DNA of 33,459 bases from Campylobacterales bacterium (GTDB taxonomy: Bacteria > Campylobacterota > Campylobacteria > Campylobacterales > QNZT01): NCBI GenBank assembly GCA_027023405.1, contig JALVVN010000025.1, positions 1-33,459 of the forward strand, read 5' to 3'. Positions 1 through 9,289 of this stretch are shown here, one piece after another. How positions within the stretch are numbered: position 1 is the stretch's first letter; every line of letters begins with the position of its first letter. A program made the position numbers and the translations under genes. The notes beneath the pieces are model-generated. The model searched no databases. It saw only the letters and a list, made by a program, of their open reading frames with translations, and was not told the DNA's origin.

Positions 1-429
1 ATGCCTCGATATGCGACTATTTTTGGAATTATGTTGATGGCATCGGTTGGCTTACCGTTGACTATCGGTTTTGTCGGTGAATTTTTGTCACTTTTAGGTT
101 TTTATCAAGTCTCTCCGGTGATGACGGCGATTGCAGGAAGTTCCATTATTTTAGGGGCGGTTTATATGTTGGTTCTCTATAAGCGATCCTTCTTTGGTCC
201 GCTTACGAATCCAAAAAACGAGTCACTTAAAGATTTGACTTCGCAAGAACTCACAGCTCTTGTGCCATTAGTCGCACTTGTAATTTTCTTGGGAGTTTAC
301 CCAAAACCTGTATTAGAGCCAATGAGCCATAGTGTAGATGAGATGGTTCAAAAGATGGAGAAAAAAGCGGTTTTGCCAAAAACAAAAGCATTTATTCATC
401 ATGTAAATAGTATCGGAAAGGATAAGTAA
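1..429 (+). CDS. nuoM: NADH-quinone oxidoreductase subunit M, C-terminal part (5' end outside window)
   Basis: This is the last 142 codons of a proton-pumping complex I membrane subunit. The frame is open from base 1, so the first ATG is probably internal. The stretch near residues 14-34 ([20 protein letters not shown]) is the conserved late antiporter-like segment of NuoM, with its G-x-P and GF-x-GEF motifs. Further hydrophobic helices follow, and the C-terminal tail is short and Lys-rich. The stop overlaps the first base of nuoN by one nucleotide, as expected inside a nuo operon. Family assignment is by motif plus the neighbouring nuoN; the full-length protein would be about 500 aa. Confidence 0.93.
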   Translation: MPRYATIFGIMLMASVGLPLTIGFVGEFLSLLGFYQVSPVMTAIAGSSIILGAVYMLVLYKRSFFGPLTNPKNESLKDLTSQELTALVPLVALVIFLGVYPKPVLEPMSHSVDEMVQKMEKKAVLPKTKAFIHHVNSIGKDK

Positions 430-1922
430 TGTTGGATCCCATTTCAATAGATATGTCATCACTCAATGTAGCAACTTTGATACCGATGGGGATTATCCTC
501 TTTGGTGCTTTAACCATTTTAGTTATCGATCTTGTAACTGATAAGCTCTCAAAAAGCTTTTATGTTATGGTGAGTGAATTGTTTGTATTGCTTGCATTAG
601 GTGCCGCTTTAGGCTTTAATGGTGCAAGTCGAGGAATGTTTGATGTGATGCTAATTGACGGTATCTCTATGTTGGGGCAAGCAATCATATTGATTGCTTC
701 AGCACTCTTTATACCATTGGCTCTTTCATCGAGAAGGTTTCATGAATTTAGTTATCCTGAATTTTTTGCACTCTTTCTTTTTATGATTGCAGGGTTCCAG
801 TTTATGGTTACAAGCGATAACTTGATTTTAATTTTTATCGGTTTGGAGACCGCATCTTTAGCACTCTATACCCTGATTGCAATGCACAATCGAGATCGGT
901 CATTTGAAGCAGCGATCAAGTATTTTACAATGGGTGCAATGGCAGCTGGATTTTTTGTTTTTGGTTCTATGATTTTATATGCACTTACCGGTAGTGTTGA
1001 GATCCATAAGATTGCGGCTTCACTTGAGTTAAAGCATTATCAACCAATTAGCGCCGTCTTATTGGCAGTTATTTTCATGATCGGTGCGATTGGATTTAAA
1101 CTCTCAATGGTACCTTTTCAGACATGGGTACCTGATGTCTATGAGGGTGCTAGTGCAGCATTGGCGGGTTATATGTCAATCGTACCAAAGATTGCAGGTT
1201 TTATTGTAGCAATGCGTCTTTTTGAGTTTATGATTCATGCTCAAATTCCTTGGGTTCAAGATCTTTTATGGTGGGTAGCCGTCTTAACAATGACACTGAC
1301 AAATATCATGGCATTGGCTCAAGAGAGTGTGAAAAGGATGTTGGCATACAGTTCTATTTCTCATGCCGGTTTTGCGATGAGCGCGATTTTAATTGGTACT
1401 ACACAATCCAATTCAGCACTCTTTTTGTATTGGATACTTTTTACCTTTACAAACCTTGGTGCCTTTACCATGCTATGGGTATCCCGTCACAAAGCCAGTG
1501 AAAAGTTGCATGGTACCCGTTTCGATCATCCCTATGAGAAATTTAGTGGTATGATTAAGATTATGCCTGTTAATGCGGTGATTATGGCAATTTTTATTCT
1601 CTCTCTTGCTGGTGTACCACCTTTTTCACTTTTTTGGGGAAAACTCTATTTAATGAGTTCAGCAGTCAATGCAGGTTTTGTATCACTTGCGGTGATTATG
1701 GGTATCAATAGTGCCATTTCAGTTTACTACTATTTGAAGTTGATAGTCTATATGTTCTTGTATGAGCCAAAGACGAATGATGGTACAATCTACATGAAAA
1801 ATGCTTCAACAACACTCAAAACAATTATCGGGTTGGCAGCATTTGCTACACTTTTTGCTATCTTTATGACCGGATCGCTTTTGGATACCATTACTAAGTA
1901 TGTCTCTGCAAGCGGATACTAA
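429..1922 (+). CDS. nuoN: NADH-quinone oxidoreductase subunit N
   Basis: A 497-aa, highly hydrophobic protein of the normal length for NuoN, one of the three antiporter-like, proton-translocating subunits of respiratory complex I in the inner membrane. It shows about 14 membrane segments. Conserved features include the charged helix around [13 protein letters not shown] (residues ~138-150), [18 protein letters not shown] (~223-240) with the functional Lys, and [16 protein letters not shown] (~303-318). Its ATG overlaps the nuoM stop, so the two are translationally coupled. It is the last nuo gene here: a hairpin follows at 1934-1958 and pflA starts at 2004. No disruption is visible. Confidence 0.96.
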   Translation: MLDPISIDMSSLNVATLIPMGIILFGALTILVIDLVTDKLSKSFYVMVSELFVLLALGAALGFNGASRGMFDVMLIDGISMLGQAIILIASALFIPLALSSRRFHEFSYPEFFALFLFMIAGFQFMVTSDNLILIFIGLETASLALYTLIAMHNRDRSFEAAIKYFTMGAMAAGFFVFGSMILYALTGSVEIHKIAASLELKHYQPISAVLLAVIFMIGAIGFKLSMVPFQTWVPDVYEGASAALAGYMSIVPKIAGFIVAMRLFEFMIHAQIPWVQDLLWWVAVLTMTLTNIMALAQESVKRMLAYSSISHAGFAMSAILIGTTQSNSALFLYWILFTFTNLGAFTMLWVSRHKASEKLHGTRFDHPYEKFSGMIKIMPVNAVIMAIFILSLAGVPPFSLFWGKLYLMSSAVNAGFVSLAVIMGINSAISVYYYLKLIVYMFLYEPKTNDGTIYMKNASTTLKTIIGLAAFATLFAIFMTGSLLDTITKYVSASGY

Positions 1923-1933
1923 TTGCTTGTGAG

Positions 1934-1958
1934 TATCTCAAGCTTTTTGCTTGAGATA
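1934..1958 (+). terminator. Hairpin after nuoN, likely end of nuo operon
   Basis: A perfect 10-bp inverted repeat (TATCTCAAGC / GCTTGAGATA) with a TTTTT loop starts 12 bases after the nuoN stop. The tail is pyrimidine-rich rather than a clean U-run, so termination may be partial. Confidence 0.55.
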
Positions 1959-1991
1959 AGACCCCTCACCATTCTTTTCTCCCCCTTATGA

Positions 1992-1997
1992 TATAAT
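1992..1997 (+). promoter_or_regulatory. -10 box of pflA, leaderless configuration
   Basis: A consensus TATAAT lies 6 nt before the pflA ATG at 2004, and no purine-rich ribosome binding site lies between them. With a normal -10 to start-site distance, transcription would begin at or next to the A of the ATG. This is inferred from sequence only. Confidence 0.5.
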
Positions 1998-2003
1998 CAT
2001 TCT

Positions 2004-4340
2004 ATGTCAAAGTTAATATTTTTAATTTTTCTACCTATTTCATTAATTAGTGCAACCTTGACACTGAATTTAGCGAGAGATGATAATGTGACATTTTCTG
2101 TGTGTCATATTGATGATAGAGAAGCGTTTCTCTGTAAAGAGGTATTGAATGATGCTTTTAAAAAGGAGCTTGTCTGTTTCTTGCATCAACCCATTACAGG
2201 ACGAGAAGCACCGGTAGAGAATCGATTCTTCAAAATCTATTTTGAGGGCTCAAATGTACGAGTTGTACCCAAATCTCACTATTATTTTTATTCGTATAGT
2301 GATACTTTTATCGATGATCAAAATGTATCTAGTATCGTTTCCAAGCCGTCATTACATTGGATAATTGTAGGCTTTAAGAAACAAACAAGACTTTTTGGCA
2401 AACAAAACTCAGAAGGGCTCAATTTCCCCGTTACCTTTGAACAAAATCATCTACCCTTTATCGGTGAGTTGGATTACAGTCTCAAACCGGTCACACACAA
2501 AGAGGGTGTCGATGAGATGTCGCGTATCCAAGAAGCCTATCGTAAAGCGCGCTATGAGGAGGTGTTGGATCGGGTTGAGAGTATGGAAAGGGAAGAGTCA
2601 AATAGTTTTAGTCCGATTGCCAAACTATACGCTTTGAGAGCAATGGGAAAGATGATAGAGAGTGAGGATGCTAAAAAACTTGATCCGATGGATTGGGTTG
2701 AACAATCAAAAGCGTGGATCGAGCAAAATCCATCAAGTGAGTATTTAGCCGAAGTCTACTCATTTGTCGCCAAAGGGTATATAAAGATGGGGCGATACAA
2801 AGAGGCAAAGCGCAATATGGATATTTTAAAAGATGACTTTTCCAATACCCCATATTTTTTTCAAGTTAAACTTTTTGAAGCAAAACGCTATGAGCAATTG
2901 AAAAAGTTCAGTAAAGCGATCACAAGTTATAGACAAGTATTGTATCACACACAAGATGTTGATCTTGCTTCACTTGCAGCCTTACATCTGGCTAAACTCT
3001 ATCTGACACATGATAAACCTAAAAAAGCAAAAAATCTACTTCTCAAAATTCAAAAAGCAAATCCGCCGATCTTAATACAGAAGGCAGGTTTTACACTCTC
3101 CCTTGCAGAGCAATTTGCCGATGCCAATGGAAGTAACCTCTCCCTCTCACTACTTCCTGTTTTAAAAAAGAGCCCGCAGATCGACAAAGAACGATTAATC
3201 AAAGATCAGGGTTACTGGTATGAGAAGTCGCGAGAAATTACCAAAGCAATCACAAGCTACCGATACTATCTCGATAAATATGCTGATGGTAAATATGTCG
3301 CGTTTGTCAAAGAGCATCTTGATGCCCTGGCACTTGATAGCAATGAACAAAATCAAAGCAAACGGCTGGAGAGACTTGATGAACTATTGAAGCGTTATCA
3401 GGGTAAAGCACTCTGGAAAAAAGCGCTTATAGAAAAGAGTAAGATTTTGGTCGATCAAAAAGAGTATGAGAAGATTTTGGCAATGAAAGCAGATCTTAAG
3501 AAGGCGGGAGGCGAGGAGCTTATCCAGCTAAGTGCGCAAAAACTTTTTGAACAAGATTTGCAACATGAAAAGTGTAAAGAGGCAATCACCCTCTTGGATG
3601 ATTACAATATCACAACACCTACTAAACTCAAAGAGAAGCTCTTTGTCTGCTACAAAAAGCAAAAAGATTTCAAACACGCAATCCGAGAGGCAAAGGAACT
3701 ACTTAATGATCAAAATCTCACCCAAAAGAGCCGATATCTCTATGAGCTCATTCAGCTCTATGCCAAGACATCCAATGATAAGGCACTACTGTTGGCGGCA
3801 AATGATTTGGAGAAACTCTTGCAAATCACCAAAGAGAAGCAGTATGAAGATTATTGTCTCAAGAGTGTATCTGCTTATGCACATCTCAAAAAGTATGAGG
3901 ATTTAATGCTCCAAGAGGCGCAAAAGTGTGAAAAAAACTTGGGCGATGATGTGAGACTTTTGGATGTCTATCACTATCTTGTTCTTTACGGCAAATCTCA
4001 TCAGCTCGATCCGATGATTATTCGTTATGCCTCCAAAATGATTGATTTGCAAAAGCACTATCATATTGATACCTATTCTCCCCAAGTGGAGATAGATCTC
4101 GCTGAAGCATTGCGCAAAAAGAAGCAGTATCAAAAAGCGCTCGATACACTACTACCGCTTCTGTATAAAAAATTGACAGATGAAGAGAAGGCGCATGTAC
4201 TCTATCTCTCTGCCTATTTAAGTGAAAAGCTTGGCAAAATTAAGGAGGCAAAGAGTTTCTACACCAAGTGTGGGGAGATCGTCAAAAATAGTGCCTGGGT
4301 TGAGTTGTGCGCAGAGAATATGGCGCTCTTGGAGGAGTAG
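2004..4340 (+). CDS. pflA: PflA-like TPR protein of the flagellar motor
   Basis: A 778-aa protein with a signal peptide at about residues 1-17 and a beta-rich N-terminal domain to about residue 160. A long solenoid of tetratricopeptide-like helical pairs follows from about residue 175 to the end, for example the repeats near YEEVLDRVESMERE, YKEAKRNMDILKDD and KKAKNLLLKIQKAN. In Campylobacter, PflA is a periplasmic TPR protein of about 790 aa. It helps build the disk structures that widen the flagellar motor, and its loss leaves a paralysed flagellum. Its gene follows nuoN there as it does here. Length, signal peptide, TPR architecture and position all agree; the name rests on these and not on a search. 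Lysine-rich composition and AT-rich codons match nuoN. No flagellar genes are adjacent. Confidence 0.8.
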   Translation: MSKLIFLIFLPISLISATLTLNLARDDNVTFSVCHIDDREAFLCKEVLNDAFKKELVCFLHQPITGREAPVENRFFKIYFEGSNVRVVPKSHYYFYSYSDTFIDDQNVSSIVSKPSLHWIIVGFKKQTRLFGKQNSEGLNFPVTFEQNHLPFIGELDYSLKPVTHKEGVDEMSRIQEAYRKARYEEVLDRVESMEREESNSFSPIAKLYALRAMGKMIESEDAKKLDPMDWVEQSKAWIEQNPSSEYLAEVYSFVAKGYIKMGRYKEAKRNMDILKDDFSNTPYFFQVKLFEAKRYEQLKKFSKAITSYRQVLYHTQDVDLASLAALHLAKLYLTHDKPKKAKNLLLKIQKANPPILIQKAGFTLSLAEQFADANGSNLSLSLLPVLKKSPQIDKERLIKDQGYWYEKSREITKAITSYRYYLDKYADGKYVAFVKEHLDALALDSNEQNQSKRLERLDELLKRYQGKALWKKALIEKSKILVDQKEYEKILAMKADLKKAGGEELIQLSAQKLFEQDLQHEKCKEAITLLDDYNITTPTKLKEKLFVCYKKQKDFKHAIREAKELLNDQNLTQKSRYLYELIQLYAKTSNDKALLLAANDLEKLLQITKEKQYEDYCLKSVSAYAHLKKYEDLMLQEAQKCEKNLGDDVRLLDVYHYLVLYGKSHQLDPMIIRYASKMIDLQKHYHIDTYSPQVEIDLAEALRKKKQYQKALDTLLPLLYKKLTDEEKAHVLYLSAYLSEKLGKIKEAKSFYTKCGEIVKNSAWVELCAENMALLEE

Positions 4341-4361
4341 AAAACTTCTCCAAAAGCTTTA

Positions 4362-5222
4362 CTATCGAAGTTGCACACTATTTTTATCTAGCTGAAAAGT
4401 ATATCCGTCTCGTAGTTCGAGTATCTCACCCCATCCCTGTGCATAATAGCGATCCTCTGTTTTGCCTGCGCCGTTACACTGAACATGGATGACATTGATA
4501 TAGTCAAATGCCTTATCGTTAAGATGCGTGACGCTTTGGGTGTTGAATGCGCCGGGGATATGCTCGACTACGGAACAGACTTGACGACCTTCATCATAGT
4601 TTTCATTGCCTTTGACAAATCTGCGGTGTTGATAGATGGCATAGCCGTTTGCATCATAAGAGCTGATACTATCAAAGCCTACAAAATCATGAGAAGTGAT
4701 TGTGTTGTCTTTAAACACATATATGGAATTATCGGATTTATTTCGCTCCAGACTGAACTGATGCGTTGTCACGAGATACCCCTGAGAGTCAAATTGATCG
4801 ACGGATTCAACCATATTTTTACCCTCTTCAAGTACTTGATAGAGATAGTAGTAGCTTGCTAGATCGTAAGTGCTATTGTCGTTTTGGTAGAGGACATCTC
4901 CTTGGTAGTTGCTATTCTCTTGTGTGATGGTGACTGTTCGCGTGGCATAGGCGACATTTCCATCGCTATCTTTCACACTATATTTTACATAGTAAGTTCC
5001 CGGCTTATAAAAGTTAAGATTGCTGGAGATTTGTACCTTGTTGGTGAGATCACCGTCTTGTGGATCGGTGGCGGTATATCCCGGCTCACGAATTACTTCT
5101 CCTACTTTGAGTGTGATATCAGTGTCGCCCTTGAGAGTGATCGTCGGATTCTCATCGCTAGCACCGGTACATCCTCCTAGCAATAGTAAAGCGGTAAATG
5201 ACGCTATCCAAATCTGTTTCAT
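4362..5222 (-). CDS. Lipoprotein with DUF5011-like Ig-fold domain
   Basis: A 286-aa putative lipoprotein. Residues 1-18 form a signal peptide with a lipobox ending LLLLGGC, so Cys18 should be lipidated. Residues ~26-99 match the DUF5011/bacterial Ig-like pattern (VGEVIREPGYTATDPQDGD, then YKPGTYYVKYSVKDSDGN), a beta-sandwich common in surface and secreted proteins. The remaining ~185 residues are polar and aromatic, with no motif I recognise. The start is supported by AAAGGAG about 7 nt upstream. The gene is convergent with pflA, 21 bp apart. It probably sits on the outer membrane or cell surface; the role is unknown. Confidence 0.75.
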   Translation of the reverse strand: MKQIWIASFTALLLLGGCTGASDENPTITLKGDTDITLKVGEVIREPGYTATDPQDGDLTNKVQISSNLNFYKPGTYYVKYSVKDSDGNVAYATRTVTITQENSNYQGDVLYQNDNSTYDLASYYYLYQVLEEGKNMVESVDQFDSQGYLVTTHQFSLERNKSDNSIYVFKDNTITSHDFVGFDSISSYDANGYAIYQHRRFVKGNENYDEGRQVCSVVEHIPGAFNTQSVTHLNDKAFDYINVIHVQCNGAGKTEDRYYAQGWGEILELRDGYTFQLDKNSVQLR

Positions 5223-5268
5223 CGTAAACTCCTTTCTCTAACTATATAATATGATCGTGAAATTTTTG

Positions 5269-6687
5269 TTAAAAGATCACCACACTCTTCATCTCAGTAA
5301 ACTCTTCTAGGGCAAATCTCGGTCCCTCTTTTCCGATCCCGCTGAGCTTTATCCCTCCATAAGGTTGAATATCAAAACGCACGGTCGGTACATCATTGAC
5401 GACGACCCCGCCACACTCAAACTCATCAATCGCACGCTGTGTGAGGCGTAGATCATTGGTAAAGATCGAGTATTGGAGTCCGTAGGGAGATTGGTTGATC
5501 TTGGTAATCGCTTCATCAAAATCCTTGACCTTGACAAGACTGACAATAGGGGCAAAAACCTCTTCACAGACGATTTTCATCTCATCGGTGACATCAGCCA
5601 TCACTGTCGGTGCGAAGAGTCGTCCCTCGCGCGTACCACCACAGAGGATAGTCGCTCCTTCGCTCACGGCACTCTTCACCCAACTCTCTGCGCGTTGTGC
5701 CGCTTCTTCATTGATGAGTGGTCCCATAAAGGTACGCTCATCAGAGGGATCGCCGACCTTGAGAAATGATGCTTCATCCGCCAAATAGCGTCCAAACTCT
5801 TCAGCGATCTTTTCGTGAACATAGATGCGTTGGAGTGAGATACAGACTTGACCGGAGTTGGCAAAGGCACCTACGGCGCATTTTTGTGTGGCAAGCTCCA
5901 GATTGGCACTTTGATCGATGTAGGTAGCAGCATTGCCTCCTAACTCTAAAGCGACCTTTTTGATACCCGCATTTTGGGTGATGATCTTGCCCACGCCGAC
6001 ACTACCCGTAAAGCTGATGACTCTAGGAATAGGGCTTTTGACCAGGGCACTGCCTACTTCTGCATCACCATACACAAGACTGAGTGCATTGGGCGAACGG
6101 TGAGGACTCTGAATAAATATCGAGGCAAATTTAAAGGCAGTTAAAGGTGCTTCGGGTGTCGGCTTGAGTACGACACTGTTACCCGCGACGAGTGCGGGGG
6201 CAAGTTTGTGTGCGATGAGGTTAAGCGGAAAGTTAAAGGGGGTGATGAGGGTAGCGACACCAATAGGCACGCGTTTGAAAAAGGCGGTCGCTTTTCTTCC
6301 GCTGGGCATCGCATCGGTTTGGATCGTCTCACCGCGTAGTTCGATAGCACTAGCGACGGTGAGCCGAAGAGTTTCGATACAGCGATCGACTTCGATACGA
6401 GAAAACTTGATCGGTTTACCCACCTCTTGGGTGATGGTGTGAGCGATCTCCTCTTTTTGAGCTTGGAGACGCAAAATGACATCTTCGATCCACGCGATGC
6501 GTTGGCTCATTGGGATTGATCTGTTTTGCTCAAATGCCTTTTTGGCGATCTTGAGTGCCTCCTCCGCATCACTGGCATCACACTCCGGATATTTGGAGAC
6601 GACTTGATTGTTGTATGGATTGTGAATTTCACGGTAACTTGTCTTGCTGACTTCAATATCTCCGAAAAGTATTTTGGCTTCTTTCAT
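5269..6687 (-). CDS. NAD(P)-dependent aldehyde dehydrogenase
   Basis: A 472-aa protein of the normal aldehyde dehydrogenase length. Seen motifs: TPFNFPLN with catalytic Asn152; the cofactor-binding FTGSVGVGK (226-234); VALELGGN with the general base Glu248; and FANSGQVC with the catalytic nucleophile Cys282. All key residues are present, so it should be active, oxidising an aldehyde to its acid with NAD(P)+ in the cytoplasm. The overall pattern resembles the lactaldehyde / non-phosphorylating glyceraldehyde-3-phosphate / succinate-semialdehyde group, but the substrate cannot be read from sequence. It stands alone between a lipoprotein gene on the same strand (46 bp gap) and the divergent HdeD-like gene. 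Confidence 0.9.
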   Translation of the reverse strand: MKEAKILFGDIEVSKTSYREIHNPYNNQVVSKYPECDASDAEEALKIAKKAFEQNRSIPMSQRIAWIEDVILRLQAQKEEIAHTITQEVGKPIKFSRIEVDRCIETLRLTVASAIELRGETIQTDAMPSGRKATAFFKRVPIGVATLITPFNFPLNLIAHKLAPALVAGNSVVLKPTPEAPLTAFKFASIFIQSPHRSPNALSLVYGDAEVGSALVKSPIPRVISFTGSVGVGKIITQNAGIKKVALELGGNAATYIDQSANLELATQKCAVGAFANSGQVCISLQRIYVHEKIAEEFGRYLADEASFLKVGDPSDERTFMGPLINEEAAQRAESWVKSAVSEGATILCGGTREGRLFAPTVMADVTDEMKIVCEEVFAPIVSLVKVKDFDEAITKINQSPYGLQYSIFTNDLRLTQRAIDEFECGGVVVNDVPTVRFDIQPYGGIKLSGIGKEGPRFALEEFTEMKSVVIF

Positions 6688-6792
6688 CGTACAACCTTTT
6701 TTCTGGAAATTGTAGCATAACTGCTACCTAAGTTGCAAAAAAAAGATGTAAAAAAGAGTACAATTTGAATAGTAAAATTTAGGAGGTTAGAG

Positions 6793-7341
6793 ATGTGGTT
6801 ATATCCGGGTGAGGATCTTGTGATTGAGAAGTTTGGAAAATATGCTAAAATAGCGGGGAGCATTTTTTTAGTGTTGGGTATTGTAGGTATTTTTTATCCT
6901 GTATTTACAACCTATGCGACGGTTATTTTTGTTTCATGGCTCATGCTCTTTGGAGGTTTGGTCGCGGGGTATTTTACCTACTTGAGTAACCCGAAAGAGT
7001 GGCAGGGTTGGCTCAAAAGCATTATTTTGATAGGTGTGGCGCTCTACATGCTCTTTTCACCGCTTGGTGGAGCTGCGACATTGGGTTTGTTGCTCTCTAT
7101 CTACTTTTTTATGGATAGTTTTAGCGGGGGTGCGTTGGCATCTACTTTTTATCCGCAAAAAGGATGGCTCTTGTGGGCACTCAATGCATTTCTCTCTTTT
7201 GTAATGGGTATTATTTTGGTGGTGGGATGGCCCTTTAGCTCACTCTATTTGATTGGGTTGTTAGTAGGTTTTAGTCTCTTTTTTGACGGTTTAGCACTCT
7301 TGAGCGGTGCCAAAATTTTTAGTGATATGACAAAGGAGTAG
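6793..7341 (+). CDS. HdeD-family (DUF308) membrane protein
   Basis: A 182-aa integral membrane protein with about six hydrophobic helices arranged as paired repeats. Short signatures such as GIVGIFYPVFTTYATVIFVS and FDGLALLSG are typical of the HdeD/DUF308 family. E. coli HdeD is linked to acid tolerance at high cell density, but the mechanism is unknown. A strong ribosome binding site (TAGGAGG) lies 7 nt before the ATG, and a TACAAT -10-like box lies upstream. Only 4 bp separate it from the universal stress protein gene, so the two are probably co-transcribed, which suggests an envelope or stress role. Confidence 0.82.
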   Translation: MWLYPGEDLVIEKFGKYAKIAGSIFLVLGIVGIFYPVFTTYATVIFVSWLMLFGGLVAGYFTYLSNPKEWQGWLKSIILIGVALYMLFSPLGGAATLGLLLSIYFFMDSFSGGALASTFYPQKGWLLWALNAFLSFVMGIILVVGWPFSSLYLIGLLVGFSLFFDGLALLSGAKIFSDMTKE

Positions 7342-7345
7342 AAAA

Positions 7346-8182
7346 ATGAAACGCATTTTAGCACTTATCAATCGAGAAGAGGATATAGATCGAGTGTTAG
7401 CACGATCGGTTGAGATGGCAAAAGATAATGATGCTATCCTGGAGATACTTTTTGTTCACGAGACACATCTATTGGATTTGCCCGATTTTTTTAAACCCTC
7501 ATTTTTAAAAGAAGACGGGATTGATGAACAGGCGGTCAAAGATGCGATCAAGCGTCACTTGCATGCGCTTGAATACACAGAGGATGTCGCTATCTTTGTT
7601 AAAATCGATGATAGTGTAGATAGGGTCAAAGAGCTCTCAGACAGTGATACTTTGGTGGTAAGTGCTTATATTGAAGGTGTGAGTGAAGCATTGACCAAAA
7701 AGCTTAAAACACCCCTTTTGATTCTTAAAGAGAAGCGAGAAAAGTATGAAAATATTTTGATTCCGGTTGATCTCAGTGAACGATCCAAAGTGTGTGTAGA
7801 GAGGGCGAGAAAGCGTTTTGAGGGGGCGCATTTTCGTATTTTGTATGATTATCGTTATCCCTATGAACTTGTGATGGCAGATGTCAATTTTATGGATGTG
7901 CCACTTCCTGATCCCATCTTTACCCAAGAGGTGAGCCAAGATATGCGTGAAGCATCACGAAAACGCTATTATCAATTTCTCGATGAGATGCATATCGATG
8001 GTGATTTTATCGAGGATCTTTCGGGTGTGGATGAGGATTTGAATGCCTATCTACGAAATCACCCATGCGATCTACTGTTTATCTGTACCAATAGTCAAAG
8101 CGATCTATTGGATGAGAGTGTCGCCGTATCACTTGTCAAAAATTTGCCGTGTGATATCTATCTATCAAATAAAGGAGCCTAA
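7346..8182 (+). CDS. Tandem universal stress protein (UspA fold)
   Basis: A 278-aa protein that looks like two Usp domains in tandem: residues 1 to ~127 and ~130 to 278. Each begins with the usual beta-strand (KRILALINRE and YENILIPVDLSERSK). The second starts with the VDLSE pattern common in Usp domains. A classical ATP-binding G-2x-G-9x-G-S/T motif is not obvious, so nucleotide binding is uncertain. Usp proteins are cytoplasmic and often sense energy or membrane stress. It lies in a probable operon HdeD-like / Usp / 67-aa ORF with gaps of 4 and 2 bp. Confidence 0.85.
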   Translation: MKRILALINREEDIDRVLARSVEMAKDNDAILEILFVHETHLLDLPDFFKPSFLKEDGIDEQAVKDAIKRHLHALEYTEDVAIFVKIDDSVDRVKELSDSDTLVVSAYIEGVSEALTKKLKTPLLILKEKREKYENILIPVDLSERSKVCVERARKRFEGAHFRILYDYRYPYELVMADVNFMDVPLPDPIFTQEVSQDMREASRKRYYQFLDEMHIDGDFIEDLSGVDEDLNAYLRNHPCDLLFICTNSQSDLLDESVAVSLVKNLPCDIYLSNKGA

Positions 8183-8184
8183 AT

Positions 8185-8388
8185 ATGAGTGAAAAACTGG
8201 ATGCTATTAAAAAAGAGTTACAAAGCCGTAAAGAGGAGATCAAAAAAGAGTTACACCTACTATACAGCGCAAATATGCGTATTACGGAGTGGGATGTACC
8301 CGAAACCGATCAAAATGAGGCGTCAAAAGTATTGATTGATATTTTACAAGAGGGGTTGGATGAGATAAAAGCTTCACTCAAAAGCTAG
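8185..8388 (+). CDS. Small Lys/Glu-rich protein, unknown function
   Basis: A 67-aa ORF 2 bp after the Usp stop, with AGGAG upstream of the ATG. The first half (KKELQSRKEEIKKELHLL) is a charged amphipathic helix that could form a coiled coil. No family recognised. The tight spacing and shared terminator hairpin make it the last gene of the HdeD-Usp operon, and thus probably stress-related. Its stop codon lies inside the hairpin at 8384-8406. Confidence 0.7.
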   Translation: MSEKLDAIKKELQSRKEEIKKELHLLYSANMRITEWDVPETDQNEASKVLIDILQEGLDEIKASLKS

Positions 8389-8406
8389 ATCGACTTGCGA
8401 TCTAGC
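8384..8406. terminator. Bidirectional terminator between convergent small ORFs
   Basis: A perfect 9-bp stem (GCTAGATCG / CGATCTAGC) with loop ACTTG. T-rich tracts follow in both directions (CCGTTTTACTTTTT on +, TTTTGAG on -). It lies between the ORFs ending at 8388 (+) and 8412 (-), so it can serve both. Confidence 0.75.
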
Positions 8407-8411
8407 CCGTT

Positions 8412-8615
8412 TTACTTTTTAAAGGTATCGTAAACGCGTTGAAGATCTTCGTAGGGGATCTCACTGTTTTCAGTAATAAAGGTAATGGCTTCATAAGGGT
8501 CACCATCTGTAATCTCCAAAGCTTTGTCTAAAAGCTCTGCTATCGTATCATCATCTAGCGTTTCGATATCGATTTCGCTAAGCTCTCCAAGGAGTTCTAA
8601 CTCTTCTACCGTCAT
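8412..8615 (-). CDS. Small acidic protein, unknown function
   Basis: A 67-aa, very acidic protein with three helical stretches and no Cys or signal peptide. The sequence around GELSEIDIETLDDDTIAELLD is strongly Asp/Glu-rich. The ribosome binding site is weak (GGGAGAG a few bases before the ATG). No family recognised. It is divergent from the DUF3015 gene across a 216-bp intergenic region that holds three inverted repeats. The coding call rests on an intact frame, plausible composition and the terminator at its 3' end. Confidence 0.65.
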   Translation of the reverse strand: MTVEELELLGELSEIDIETLDDDTIAELLDKALEITDGDPYEAITFITENSEIPYEDLQRVYDTFKK

Positions 8616-8636
8616 AAATCTCTCCCATATATTAGA

Positions 8637-8717
8637 TGTAAAATCGCGTGATTTACACTCACTATTATCGACAAAATAGTTTGTCGCTTTAATCTTTCAT
8701 AAATATTCTTTATGAAA
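8637..8717. repeat. Three consecutive inverted repeats in a divergent intergenic region
   Basis: Three separate palindromes lie in 81 bp. An imperfect 21-bp one is at 8637-8657 (TGTAAAATC / TGATTTACA arms). CGACAAA / TTTGTCG with a 4-nt loop is at 8669-8686. TTTCATAAA / TTTATGAAA with a 5-nt loop is at 8695-8717. They sit between divergent genes starting at 8615 (-) and 8832 (+). They may be operators or structured RNA; the arms are seen, the role is not. Confidence 0.6.
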
Positions 8718-8831
8718 ATGGAATAGTACTTAGATTTTCTTAAAATATTCTTAACTACTAGATCCTTATCATGCTCTTATGGAGAATGTGCTAAAGTATC
8801 ACCGTAATATTTAAAAATTCAAGGAGAAGTA

Positions 8832-9278
8832 ATGAAAAAAATTTTAGTTTCAGTTGCAACAATGGCAACACTGACTAGTAGTATCTATGCAGCGGGTAAT
8901 AGCAATACCGGATGCGGTTTAGGTTCGATGTTGATTCCAAATCAAGATACAGTAGCGACACAAATTTTGGCGGCGACTACAAACAGTACATCCGGAAACC
9001 AAACTTTCGGTATCACAAGCGGTACACTTAACTGTACAAAACCTTTCAAATTGGTGATGAATGACAAAGCACAACGATTTGTTGCTGACAATATGGACTC
9101 TATCGCTGAAGAGATGGCGGCCGGTAAAGGTGAAAATCTTGATACACTTCTCTCTATGATCAAAGTAGAAGATAAAGCGACAGCGGCAAGCAAGCTTAAA
9201 GCAAATTTTGCAAAAATCTACTCTAGCTCAAATGTAGATTCTGCACAAGTTCTTGATAACATCGCAAGCGTACTCTAA
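8832..9278 (+). CDS. DUF3015-family periplasmic protein
   Basis: A 148-aa exported protein. Residues 1-20 are a clean Sec signal peptide ending SIYA, followed by the family's glycine/cysteine start NTGCGLGSMLIP. The body has a second Cys (TLNCTKPF), fitting a disulfide. The C-terminal half is helical. This arrangement matches DUF3015, a family of uncharacterised periplasmic proteins in Proteobacteria. An AAGGAGA ribosome binding site lies just before the ATG. Next, 11 bp on, is a DUF4105 envelope protein; the two families are often found together, which suggests a shared envelope task. Confidence 0.8.
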   Translation: MKKILVSVATMATLTSSIYAAGNSNTGCGLGSMLIPNQDTVATQILAATTNSTSGNQTFGITSGTLNCTKPFKLVMNDKAQRFVADNMDSIAEEMAAGKGENLDTLLSMIKVEDKATAASKLKANFAKIYSSSNVDSAQVLDNIASVL

Positions 9279-9289
9279 TTAGGTTATTG

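Noticed and set aside
8669-8717. The two perfect hairpins as terminators of the HdeD-Usp operon
   Set aside because: That operon already ends at the hairpin at 8384-8406, and a minus-strand gene lies between, so these hairpins have no upstream plus-strand gene to terminate.
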